From the NCBI GenBank assembly GCA_015489465.1, contig WFZS01000019.1, forward strand, positions 1-34,092: 34,092 bases of DNA, in the 5' to 3' direction. The notes under the pieces were generated by a model. That model was not told the DNA's origin, did not search any database, and saw only the letters and a program-made list of their open reading frames with translations. The position numbers were made by a program, and so were the translations under genes. This stretch comes from Bacteroidales bacterium. GTDB lineage: Bacteria; Bacteroidota; Bacteroidia; Bacteroidales; F082. Positions 23,286-31,344 of the stretch are shown piece after piece (within the stretch, counting starts at the first letter, position 1; each line of letters starts with the position of its first letter).

Positions 23286-26200
23286 ATGAATTTAGCAGGA
23301 TATTCATTACGAAATAAACAGGTCATATACTTCTTTTTGATAATTACCATATTCGGTGGTATTTTTTCTTTTGAACATTTGGGAAAAAGAGAAGATGCGC
23401 CGTTTGTTATCAAGCAGATAGTATTTATGACATATTATCCCGGCGCTAATGCCGAACAGGTTAGAACACAAGTTACCCAAGTTATCGAGAGGGAAATACA
23501 ATCCCACCCTCTTGTCGATTTTATCAAATCGGAGTCAAGACCCGGATTCAGTTATATAAAAGTTGACATGTATCAATGGGTGCCTAAAGAGGTATTCCAG
23601 CAAGTTTGGGACGAAATGAGGCGAAAGATAATGAACGTTCAACCCAAACTGCCTCCCGAAGCCAGTACCGTAATAGTAAATGACGACTTTGGTGACGTTT
23701 ACGGTATATATTACGGAATTACCGCAGACTCGGGTTTTACAATGGGTGAACTTGAAGATTACGCCCAATTTATAAAACAACAGTTGTCAACAGCGGAAGA
23801 TGTTGCAAAAGTAAAACTGTTCGGTATTCAGGACAGGGTTGTTAACGTTTACATTTCGGATGAGAAATTGGCCAACTCCGGTCTTACACCTAAAAATATT
23901 CAAGAGGCTCTTGCTTCACAAAACCAATTGATAAATACGGGTGCAATAGAATCGGGTTCGTTTCAAATACGAATTGATGCGGTTGGTACTTTTAAATCTG
24001 TTAGTGAAATTGAAAATCTTGTTATCAAAGGAAAAGCCGGAAACAAAATAAGATTGGGAGATATTGCCAAAATAGAAAAAGCTTATAAAGATCCGCCGAG
24101 TACAATGATGAGGATGAACGGTTTGCCGGCAATCGGAATAGGATTTTCAACAAGAGAGGGCGGAAATTCCGTTGTGGTAGGACGCAGTGTGCGTGAAAAG
24201 TACAGACAAATACAAGATTTACTGCCTGTCGGTATTGAAATGAATAAAATTTACTCGGAAGACGAAGTAGCATTGGAAGCTAATAACACTTTTATTACCA
24301 ACCTTATAGAATCGGTTTTAATAGTTGTTATTCTCATATTGTTTGCAATGGGTTTGCGTGCAGGTGTTCTTATCGGCACGAGCTTGCTATTCTCTATTTT
24401 AGGAACACTTTTCCTGATGCTGCCGTTCGGTATAGATCTTCACAGAACCTCGTTGGCGGCAATTATCATTGCAATGGGTATGCTTGTTGACAATGCCATT
24501 GTCGTCACCGACAATGCCCAAATGAAAATAGCGCAAGGTATGCCACGGCGAAAAGCCTTGGAAGAAGGAGCATCAAAACCGCAATGGGGACTTCTGGCAG
24601 CTACTATTATAGCTATTTTATCGTTCCTTCCGCTTTATACGGCTCCCAGCAATACCGCCGAAATTATAAAACCTTTATTTAAAGTTTTAGCTATCGCTTT
24701 GATTTTAAGTTGGGTATTCGCACTTATTCAAACCACTACTTTCGGCGATTTCTTGCTTAAAGAATCGGCAGGCGGAGAACCTAAAGATCCTTACGATACC
24801 AAATTTTACAAAAAACTTACAGCTTTTATAGAATCTGTCGTTCAACATAAATACCTTACCGTAGGTATTGTGTTCGGACTGTTCTTTTTGAGTATTTATC
24901 TTTTTAAATTTGTTAAACAAGACTTTTTCCCGGCTATCAACAAACCTATGTTTAAGGTTGATTATTTCTTACCGGACGGTACAGATATAAGAAAAGTGGA
25001 GAAGGATATTGAAAAGATGGAGAAATATCTTCTTAAACAAAAGGTTGTTAAAAATGTTTCCATAACCATAGGTGCATCACCGCTGAGGTATTATCTCTCT
25101 TCGGTATCGTGGAGTCCCAGACCTAATTTTGCCAATTTACTTATTGAGACAACTGATTACAAAACAGCCGATTCACTTATGCCTGAGTTTGAAAAATGGG
25201 TAGATGCCAATTTCCCGGATAATCTGGCAATATTTTACAAGTTTAAAGTTGCTCCTTCGCCGGATGCTATCATAGAGGCAAAATTTGACGGACCTAATCC
25301 GGCAGTATTAAGGGAATTGGCTGAAAAAGCCAAAGCAATAATGAGGGCAGATCCTTTGGCTCAGGATATCAGGGACAGCTGGGGAGTTAAAACACCGAAA
25401 CTCGAACCTGTTTACAACCAAAATAAAGGACGTATTGCCAATGTTACCAGAACGGACATGGCAAGGGCATTACAAAGACTATCCGACGGGCAGAAAATAG
25501 GGGAATTCCGCGAAGGTACCTGGGTTATGCCAATGCTGCTAAAAGCTGAAAACAGGGATTTTTATAACTACGGAGATATTGGAAGTTTACCTATTCTTAA
25601 TTCGGAAGGCAATATAATTCCTTTGGCACAGGTAACTGACAGCATACCCATAAAATTTGAAAATTATTATTTAAACGAATTTAACAGACAGCTTGATATA
25701 GCAGCACAATGTGACCCTGTTCCCGGTATAGGTAATACTGAGTTGGAAGCAAGACTGATGCCTAAAATAGAAGCTATTCCTTTACCGGAAGGTTATAGAC
25801 TATGGTGGGACGGTATATATTACACCCAACAGGTTACAAATAAAGCCATTAACTCGCAATTACCCATAGCCGTATTGCTAATTATAACAATTTTAATGTT
25901 GCAATACCGCAATTGGAAAACAGTAACAATGATTATGTTAATGGTACCGTTGGTAATTATAGGTATCACTTTCGCCTTTTTAGCATCAGGATTGTTTTTC
26001 GGTTTCTTTGCCGTTCTCGGTATTTTGGGTCTTGTCGGCATGGTAATAAAAAATGCCATCGTTTTGCTTGACCAAGCCGATGCGGAAATGAAAGAAAACG
26101 GATTGTCGCAATATCAAGCCATTATAGTTGCTACCAGATCAAGAGCAATACCGGTGGCAATGGCTGCAGGAACTACAATATTAGGAATGGCACCACTATT

Positions 26201-26330
26201 ACCCGATCCTATGTTCGGTGCAATGGCAGTTACAATAATGGGAGGTTTGTTTGCCGCCACATTATTAACAATAATTGTACTTCCTGCGTTTTATGCCGTT
26301 ATGTTCGGGTTGAAAAAAGATAAAAAATAA
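23286..26330 (+). CDS. RND-family efflux pump inner-membrane subunit
   Basis: Proton-driven exporter of the AcrB/MmpL superfamily. 1014 residues: TM1 near 10-28, first periplasmic porter loop about 30-330, a TM2-6 block about 335-480, a TM7 near 520-540, second porter loop about 545-850, TM8-12 about 855-1005. In TM4 the relay motif reads GMLVDNAIVV, so Asp402 is kept and the second Asp is Asn403, as in several HME/NFE-like branches. TM10 has IKNAIVLLDQ with Lys922, the expected partner. Substrate unknown: drugs, bile acids, lipids or metals are possible. The order TolC-HlyD-RND with 13- and 19-bp gaps marks a single operon. Confidence 0.93.
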   Translation: MNLAGYSLRNKQVIYFFLIITIFGGIFSFEHLGKREDAPFVIKQIVFMTYYPGANAEQVRTQVTQVIEREIQSHPLVDFIKSESRPGFSYIKVDMYQWVPKEVFQQVWDEMRRKIMNVQPKLPPEASTVIVNDDFGDVYGIYYGITADSGFTMGELEDYAQFIKQQLSTAEDVAKVKLFGIQDRVVNVYISDEKLANSGLTPKNIQEALASQNQLINTGAIESGSFQIRIDAVGTFKSVSEIENLVIKGKAGNKIRLGDIAKIEKAYKDPPSTMMRMNGLPAIGIGFSTREGGNSVVVGRSVREKYRQIQDLLPVGIEMNKIYSEDEVALEANNTFITNLIESVLIVVILILFAMGLRAGVLIGTSLLFSILGTLFLMLPFGIDLHRTSLAAIIIAMGMLVDNAIVVTDNAQMKIAQGMPRRKALEEGASKPQWGLLAATIIAILSFLPLYTAPSNTAEIIKPLFKVLAIALILSWVFALIQTTTFGDFLLKESAGGEPKDPYDTKFYKKLTAFIESVVQHKYLTVGIVFGLFFLSIYLFKFVKQDFFPAINKPMFKVDYFLPDGTDIRKVEKDIEKMEKYLLKQKVVKNVSITIGASPLRYYLSSVSWSPRPNFANLLIETTDYKTADSLMPEFEKWVDANFPDNLAIFYKFKVAPSPDAIIEAKFDGPNPAVLRELAEKAKAIMRADPLAQDIRDSWGVKTPKLEPVYNQNKGRIANVTRTDMARALQRLSDGQKIGEFREGTWVMPMLLKAENRDFYNYGDIGSLPILNSEGNIIPLAQVTDSIPIKFENYYLNEFNRQLDIAAQCDPVPGIGNTELEARLMPKIEAIPLPEGYRLWWDGIYYTQQVTNKAINSQLPIAVLLIITILMLQYRNWKTVTMIMLMVPLVIIGITFAFLASGLFFGFFAVLGILGLVGMVIKNAIVLLDQADAEMKENGLSQYQAIIVATRSRAIPVAMAAGTTILGMAPLLPDPMFGAMAVTIMGGLFAATLLTIIVLPAFYAVMFGLKKDKK

Positions 26331-26360
26331 AATAACCTGATAATAAAACCTTTTCTTTTC

Positions 26361-26398
26361 AAAAAAGCCTGCATTAAAAATTAATGACAGGCTTTTTT
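26361..26398. terminator. bidirectional Rho-independent terminator
   Basis: AAAAAAGCCTG (26361-26371) and CAGGCTTTTTT (26388-26398) are perfect inverted repeats around an AT-rich loop of 16 nt that can pair further (CATTA with TTAATG, one bulge). The flanking A- and T-runs let it act in both directions: after the RND gene on the plus strand and after the barrel gene on the minus strand. Confidence 0.85.
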
Positions 26399-26411
26399 GA
26401 TTAGTTAACTA

Positions 26412-27797
26412 CTAAAATAGATATCCCAGACCGATATAAATACCTATATTACCGTCACGTTTGTCAAGAGCCTTACCCACATCAACCGAAAGCATAAAGT
26501 TTTCATTCATAGCCATGTGAAGTCCGCCTCCCACGCTGTTATGAAAACCGTCTTTGTCTTCAAAATATTTTGATTTTATACTCTCGGGAAGATTTTCTAT
26601 CTCTTTCTTTTTCATCTCTACCAAAACACGTCCCGTATCGAAAAATCCGCTTAACGAAAACGAAAGATTTTGTTTCATCACTACCGACTGCCATATTCTC
26701 CATCTAAATTCAAAATTTCCGTAACCTATACCTTTACCGACCACCCTGTTTCTTAAAATACCTCTTAATGTTTTGGCTCCTCCCAAACCTTCACTTGAAG
26801 ATCCACGCAAATATGTGGGATATAGTCTGTTTTCGGCATACCACGGTGCTTCTCCCGCTATTGTTGACATAAATCCAAGTCTGTACGCAAATACAAGATT
26901 TTTCACTACCGTAAAATATTGCCTGTGAATTACGGATAATTTCAAAAATCCGGAACTCATGTTCGACATAAATTCAGGAGCGCTAACAAGAAGTATTTCA
27001 CTCCAAACACCTCTATGTGGATTCGGCTCGTTGTCTCTGGTATCAAATATTAAACCTGTTTTTATTGCCGTATAAAATCCGCCGTTAGCTTCGTTTTCAT
27101 TAATTAATCCCCAGTCTTTATAATGATCGTATAAAGTAGGTACGGTATCAGTGGCAGGTATAAAATCAGCAGGATCTTTACCTTTGTTAAGGTGGTCAAT
27201 ATCCACATCGGAAATATCCAGGTTATAAAAATCCACTCCGGCTACCCATTTGAAATTCTTTGAAGTAATATTTCCTTGTAACATAAACATAAAACGAAAC
27301 ATATTTTGACGGATTTTGTAAAATACCTTGGTGGAATCATTTACCCAATCAGGATTATAAACAGACATATAACCGTTAAAACCGAAAAAATCATAAAGAT
27401 GGTCGGGTTTATAAGTCAGGTCACTTGTTATCCTTAGGTTTTTTATAAGCCTGTCGCTGTCATAATATAAACGGAACAAAGAACTTCCTTTGGTATAAAA
27501 TGAAGCTTCGGCGTAAATATAATGGTCATAATTCGGGTAACGGCTTCCGTCACCGTAATTATAAAGGCCTCCGAGAGCTCCCAATTGAACTCCGAGATCG
27601 GAATCGAAAGACAGAATCGGCAAACCTCCGAAAGTCCATCCCTTTTTTATTATTTGTTTTGTAGAATCTTTGCCATTATTGACATGTGAAGTCTGGGCGT
27701 TTAAAGAATTTAATAAACCGGAAAGTGTCATTATCAAAAAAAGCCTTGATAACCATTTTTTTAAATATCCGTTTAAAAAGTGTGTAAATGTTGACAT
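26412..27797 (-). CDS. BamA/TamA-type outer-membrane barrel protein
   Basis: 461 residues; signal peptide ends LNA|Q (Gln35). The rest is beta-barrel: alternating hydrophobic strands, an RG motif (Arg345-Gly346 in TLRGIL) followed by GNFEFRWRIW, as in loop L6 of Omp85 proteins, and a C-terminal strand ending IYIGLGYLF with terminal Phe. N-terminal POTRA repeats are absent or very short, so it is not BamA itself; Omp85-like D15 domain proteins of unknown substrate are common in Bacteroidota. Divergent from the next gene, and it shares the bidirectional terminator with the efflux operon. Confidence 0.8.
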   Translation of the reverse strand: MSTFTHFLNGYLKKWLSRLFLIMTLSGLLNSLNAQTSHVNNGKDSTKQIIKKGWTFGGLPILSFDSDLGVQLGALGGLYNYGDGSRYPNYDHYIYAEASFYTKGSSLFRLYYDSDRLIKNLRITSDLTYKPDHLYDFFGFNGYMSVYNPDWVNDSTKVFYKIRQNMFRFMFMLQGNITSKNFKWVAGVDFYNLDISDVDIDHLNKGKDPADFIPATDTVPTLYDHYKDWGLINENEANGGFYTAIKTGLIFDTRDNEPNPHRGVWSEILLVSAPEFMSNMSSGFLKLSVIHRQYFTVVKNLVFAYRLGFMSTIAGEAPWYAENRLYPTYLRGSSSEGLGGAKTLRGILRNRVVGKGIGYGNFEFRWRIWQSVVMKQNLSFSLSGFFDTGRVLVEMKKKEIENLPESIKSKYFEDKDGFHNSVGGGLHMAMNENFMLSVDVGKALDKRDGNIGIYIGLGYLF

Positions 27798-27876
27798 ATA
27801 AGATAATTTTATTAAGTTTTTTTATATTTTTTGCTAAAAATATTGTTCTAATATAGCAATTTAAAAATGTAAAGTC

Positions 27877-28545
27877 TTGGTAAAAGTATCCAAAATAAAA
27901 ATAACAGATATTAAATTTTTAATAGCTTTTTTATTTTTTTCGATTCTAACCGTACAGGTAAACGGGCAGTACTACAACGATTCGTTATTTTTATTGAAAG
28001 GAATATTGCTTACCGAAGACAGTCTTAAACCTTTACCCGATGCTCACATTATCAGTAAAAAAATGATTTGGGGAACGTTTTCGGAGCCTGACGGTAATTT
28101 TGAAATTTATGTTCCCGAAAACGATACCCTTCTTATTACTTCTTTGGGTTTCAGCAACGGTCTTTTTTTTGTAGATGACAGTGTGTTAAAAGCCGATTCC
28201 GTTACTATTTTTATGAAAAGGGATACTATTACGTTAAACGAGGTTTTAATAAAAGCTTTTTGGGATTACGAAACTTTTAAACAAATGGTTATAGACATGC
28301 GTTTGCCCGAAGAGATACAAATAAATGCCGATGACGAAGACAAGTTATTAAACAGACCGTTACAACCATATCCCATGGGGCCCATTCAGGCATTATATAA
28401 TTTATTTAATTCCACGGCACGTTTACAAAGAAAACTTATTAGAAACCGGAAGCATTACAATAAAATAATGATACAAATGGGCAGGGTAAATGATACAATA
28501 CCGACTATCCCTGAGCATATGCAACGGAAGCAACACTCACCTTAA
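27877..28545 (+). CDS. carboxypeptidase-regulatory-like domain protein, TTG start
   Basis: 222 residues. No ATG exists before the signal peptide, so translation probably starts at TTG 27877; the only nearby ATG (27867) is followed at once by a stop codon. The signal peptide ends VNG|Q (Gln31). Residues about 38-125 resemble a CarboxypepD-reg-like beta sandwich, with ILLTEDSLKPLPDAHI, GTFSEPDGNFEI and NDTLLITSLGF, the fold often found at the N-terminus of TonB-dependent receptors but here standing alone. The remainder is mostly helical and basic. Function unknown. Its last 41 bases overlap the 3' end of comF on the opposite strand. Confidence 0.72.
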   Translation: MVKVSKIKITDIKFLIAFLFFSILTVQVNGQYYNDSLFLLKGILLTEDSLKPLPDAHIISKKMIWGTFSEPDGNFEIYVPENDTLLITSLGFSNGLFFVDDSVLKADSVTIFMKRDTITLNEVLIKAFWDYETFKQMVIDMRLPEEIQINADDEDKLLNRPLQPYPMGPIQALYNLFNSTARLQRKLIRNRKHYNKIMIQMGRVNDTIPTIPEHMQRKQHSP

Positions 28546-29203
28546 CATTTTCCAATTCTTTCAAAACGGTTACGCAAGCTTCTATTGTAGCGCCGGTTGT
28601 GATAACATCATCAACCAAAAGAATATGTTTGTTTTTTAAAACGCTTTTATCTTTTACAATAAAAGAAGTTTTAACATTTTCCCATCTGTCGAATCTCTTT
28701 TTTTTGGTTTGCGATTCGGTATTTGCAATTTTAATAAGATTGTTTTCAATTGTCTCGATATTCAAAACATCCGAAATACCCCGGGCAATAAGTGCACTTT
28801 GGTTGTAACCTCTTTTTTTTCGTTTTAAAGGGTGCAAAGGTACCGGAACAACAATATCAACGGTATTGAACAAAGGACTTTTCACTAAATTTCGCCCTAG
28901 TAATGTTCCTAAAAATATTCCCACATCTTTTTTACCCCTGTATTTTAAATTGTGCATAAGTTTCTGCACCTTCCCGCCTTTATTGAAAAATAAAAATGAT
29001 GTTGCCGAAAATATATCTATTCTTCCTTTAAAAATCTCGAATACGGGGTTTTCTTGAAAAAAACAAAAATTTGTTCTGGGAAGATGAAATAAACACTTGG
29101 TACAGATCACATTTTCCTGATTAAAAAGCACATTGCCGCAGGCCATGCATGTTCTCGGAAAAAACAGATGATAAAAACCGTTTAACCATTTTTGGTATTT
29201 CAT
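28505..29203 (-). CDS. comF: ComF-family phosphoribosyltransferase-like protein
   Basis: Needed for DNA uptake in competent bacteria; the domain is a type I PRTase. 232 residues. An N-terminal zinc finger has two Cys pairs, TCMACG (Cys19, Cys22) and ICTKCL (Cys34, Cys37). Then VPVPLHPLKRKKRGYNQSA (119-137) and the PRPP loop ILLVDDVITTGAT (194-206). Complete and normal length. A near-match TACCTTTA (29209-29216) lies 5 nt before the ATG, hinting at a leaderless mRNA. Its 3' end overlaps the neighbouring gene by 41 bp. Confidence 0.93.
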   Translation of the reverse strand: MKYQKWLNGFYHLFFPRTCMACGNVLFNQENVICTKCLFHLPRTNFCFFQENPVFEIFKGRIDIFSATSFLFFNKGGKVQKLMHNLKYRGKKDVGIFLGTLLGRNLVKSPLFNTVDIVVPVPLHPLKRKKRGYNQSALIARGISDVLNIETIENNLIKIANTESQTKKKRFDRWENVKTSFIVKDKSVLKNKHILLVDDVITTGATIEACVTVLKELENVKVSVASVAYAQG

Positions 29204-29218
29204 GGTTTTAAAGGTAAT

Positions 29219-29248
29219 AAAAAAGGAGATACCGAAAACGATACCTCC
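29219..29248 (-). terminator. Rho-independent terminator of the two-barrel operon
   Basis: Read on the minus strand: GGAGGTATCG, TTTT loop, CGGTATCTCC, then TTTTTT. The 10-bp stem pairs fully with two G-U wobbles in RNA. It sits 24 bp beyond the stop of the 29272-30351 gene and upstream of comF. Confidence 0.85.
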
Positions 29249-29271
29249 CCAAGTTTCAAATTATGATTTTT

Positions 29272-30351
29272 TTAATTAGTCTTCTTTTTAAAACCCAACA
29301 ATCTGTAATTAATAGAGAGTAATATTGATTTTCTATCACCTATTACACCACCCTCAACTCTAAATTGCCATGATTTATTAAGCTGATATTGTGCTCCGAT
29401 AAGTCCGTTCCAATGTGCTTTTGTTTGTTTATCCATTTTATACGCTACTAACGATTCACCGTTTCTTTCATCAACGGCATTTACAATAGGGGTAAAAAAC
29501 TTGTCTGCAAGAGTCTGTTGCCACTGCGGTGCCGCATTATATTTATCCCAATAATCGGAAACCCATTGATCTTTTTTATCCCATATTTCCTGCGGGATAG
29601 CATCTTGCAACGGTACTTGTCCTACCGTTTCCGACTGCATTGTCAAATACATCGCTCCTACCCAAAAAGAAAAATTACTTTGAGGTCTGTTTTTAAATTT
29701 AAAAACCTTACCCATTCTTATTCCAACCACATTAGCTATTGTAGGCTTGTCCAAAAGTTCGGGTTTATTCCAGGTCATATTAGCATCAAGAGACAACCAT
29801 ACCGGACCTAAACCTCCTGCTAACAAAACACCAAAACCGTAAGTGGTAATATTTTGATCTACCACAGATGTAAAACTGCCATCGGGCAACAAAGGTGATA
29901 TAACTTCCACGGAAGTTTCCGAATGACCGTATCCGAATATTCCGTAAAGGTCAATAAACGGAAAAACCCACAAATCAGGTCGAACATTAAAAGAGTAAGA
30001 CCTGTTTCTATTATCACCAAATGATAATATCGAATCGGAAACGGGTGTTAATGGAAAATTAACAATACCATCATGTGCATTGTCAAATCCCAATTGAAAA
30101 TTATCGATTGTTACTCCTTGGTTAACATAAAAGTAGTTAGCCATAAATCCAACTGGATAAGGAATATCAATACCTTTTTTATACGCTTTTGCTCCCCAAA
30201 ACGGGAAAACCCTGTCATAATTCATCCTTTTTAAACTGTCAACATAAGCTTGTTGTTTCCCTTTACGAACTACTTTGGATGCGTATTGAGCCTTTGTTAA
30301 ATTCGGAAATACAAAAGATACTAATAGTAAAATAATGTAAATTTTTTTCAT
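29272..30351 (-). CDS. outer-membrane beta-barrel protein, function unknown
   Basis: 359 residues; signal peptide ends TKA|Q (Gln22). After a Lys/Arg-rich stretch it consists of alternating beta strands typical of barrels, such as VGFMANYFYVNQGVTI, LYGIFGYGHSETSVEV and TTYGFGVLLAGGLGPVWLSL, with a helical insert (about 255-300, KDQWVSDYWDKYNAAPQWQQ) and closing strands WQFRVEGGVIG and SILLSINYRLLGF. The terminal lysines follow the last strand. No family is recognised beyond barrel character. 17 bp downstream of the 30369-31145 barrel gene, so probably in one transcript. Confidence 0.75.
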   Translation of the reverse strand: MKKIYIILLLVSFVFPNLTKAQYASKVVRKGKQQAYVDSLKRMNYDRVFPFWGAKAYKKGIDIPYPVGFMANYFYVNQGVTIDNFQLGFDNAHDGIVNFPLTPVSDSILSFGDNRNRSYSFNVRPDLWVFPFIDLYGIFGYGHSETSVEVISPLLPDGSFTSVVDQNITTYGFGVLLAGGLGPVWLSLDANMTWNKPELLDKPTIANVVGIRMGKVFKFKNRPQSNFSFWVGAMYLTMQSETVGQVPLQDAIPQEIWDKKDQWVSDYWDKYNAAPQWQQTLADKFFTPIVNAVDERNGESLVAYKMDKQTKAHWNGLIGAQYQLNKSWQFRVEGGVIGDRKSILLSINYRLLGFKKKTN

Positions 30352-30368
30352 AGTTATCGGTTTTTTAA

Positions 30369-31145
30369 TTATTTATGTTTTTCTGCTGCTTTTGCAGCTC
30401 TTTTTGCCGCTTTTTTTCTGGCTCTTTCTTCTCGTTTTTTCCTGGCTTTTTCGCCTGCACCTATCGGTATATTGGCTTTCAAATATAGAGAATTATTTTT
30501 TGTTCCTTTGACACCCTTGTAAACATTGGTAAATCCGTAATAATATTTAAATCCCAAAGTCCAACCGGTCCTTTTTTTAAACCTGTAACCGAAACCCGCA
30601 ATGGCTCCCAAATCAATGGGATTTATCATATCCTTGTTATATTTTTTTATTATGATATCCCTCTCATTCCTCTGCTTTTCTTTATACTCTACCCAAGCTT
30701 TATATTTTAAACTGGGCTGAAAACCTCCTTCAAAATAAAAGCCGTTATCAAATTTGTACCTCATCATTAAAGGAACATTGAAATAATTCACTTTTTGATA
30801 ATAATTTCCCTCGGTAGCACCTAATGTATCTAAAGAAGGTATTCCCAGAAAATCAAGGTCTTTTTGAGTTAATTGTCCGGAGCCCATTTTTGCTTTTACT
30901 AAAACACCCGTACTTACATACCAATTATGTTTCATCTTAATGGCAAAATAAAAGCCAAGGTTCCAGTCCATAACATATTTCTTTGTTTCCAAATTGAAAA
31001 TACTGGAAAAATTACCTCCGCCTTCAAGACCGAAATCAATTTTATCGGAATTTAATTTATCACCCAATATTAGTGAAATCAAAACCTGTGACTGAAGGTT
31101 TATACTTGCGAATACCAGAAGTAAAATAAATATTGATTTTTTCAA
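30369..31145 (-). CDS. outer-membrane beta-barrel protein with basic C-terminal tail, TTG start
   Basis: Start placed at TTG 31145 (258 residues, then KKSIFILLLVF...), because it opens directly into a signal peptide ending LQS|Q and because the GTG at 31190 lies upstream of the -7 box at 31173-31180. The body resembles PF13568-type (OMP_b-brl) barrels: FGLEGGGNFSSIF, WNLGFYFAIKMKHNWYVSTG, FNVPLMMRYKF, TGWTLGFKYYYGFTNVYKG and SLYLKANIPIG. After the last strand comes an unusual tail (about 232-258) of almost only Lys, Arg, Ala and Glu, probably helical and periplasmic. Function unknown. First gene of a pair with the following barrel. Confidence 0.75.
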   Translation of the reverse strand: MKKSIFILLLVFASINLQSQVLISLILGDKLNSDKIDFGLEGGGNFSSIFNLETKKYVMDWNLGFYFAIKMKHNWYVSTGVLVKAKMGSGQLTQKDLDFLGIPSLDTLGATEGNYYQKVNYFNVPLMMRYKFDNGFYFEGGFQPSLKYKAWVEYKEKQRNERDIIIKKYNKDMINPIDLGAIAGFGYRFKKRTGWTLGFKYYYGFTNVYKGVKGTKNNSLYLKANIPIGAGEKARKKREERARKKAAKRAAKAAEKHK

Positions 31146-31172
31146 ATTTGTAAACCTTTCAAATTGTTTTTG

Positions 31173-31180
31173 CAAATATA
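31173..31180 (-). promoter_or_regulatory. -7 box for the two-barrel operon
   Basis: Minus strand TATATTTG followed by CA; exact match, 27 nt before the TTG at 31145. It excludes the upstream GTG at 31190. Confidence 0.55.
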
Positions 31181-31257
31181 GATAAAACACAACTTATCCT
31201 TTAATTTAATATATTTCATGTTACCTTAACCTGTAATTTTTTGAAACTATTATGCAA

Positions 31258-31282
31258 AATTTTAAAATTGACTTTTAAAATT
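31258..31282. promoter_or_regulatory. perfect 10-bp inverted repeat, possible operator
   Basis: AATTTTAAAA and TTTTAAAATT flank a 5-nt centre (TTGAC). It sits where the -33 region of the 31345 gene should be, 8 bp before its -7 box. Its AT-only arms make chance more likely than usual, so a regulator site is only a suggestion. Confidence 0.35.
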
Positions 31283-31290
31283 ATTTGCTC

Positions 31291-31298
31291 TATATTTG
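31291..31298 (+). promoter_or_regulatory. -7 box for the 31345 barrel gene
   Basis: TATATTTG, an exact match, 46 nt before the ATG at 31345. A TTG lies 20 nt upstream inside the inverted repeat. Confidence 0.5.
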
Positions 31299-31344
31299 TT
31301 CATTATTCTTAGCAACAATTTAAAATTAACTAAATAGAAAAACT

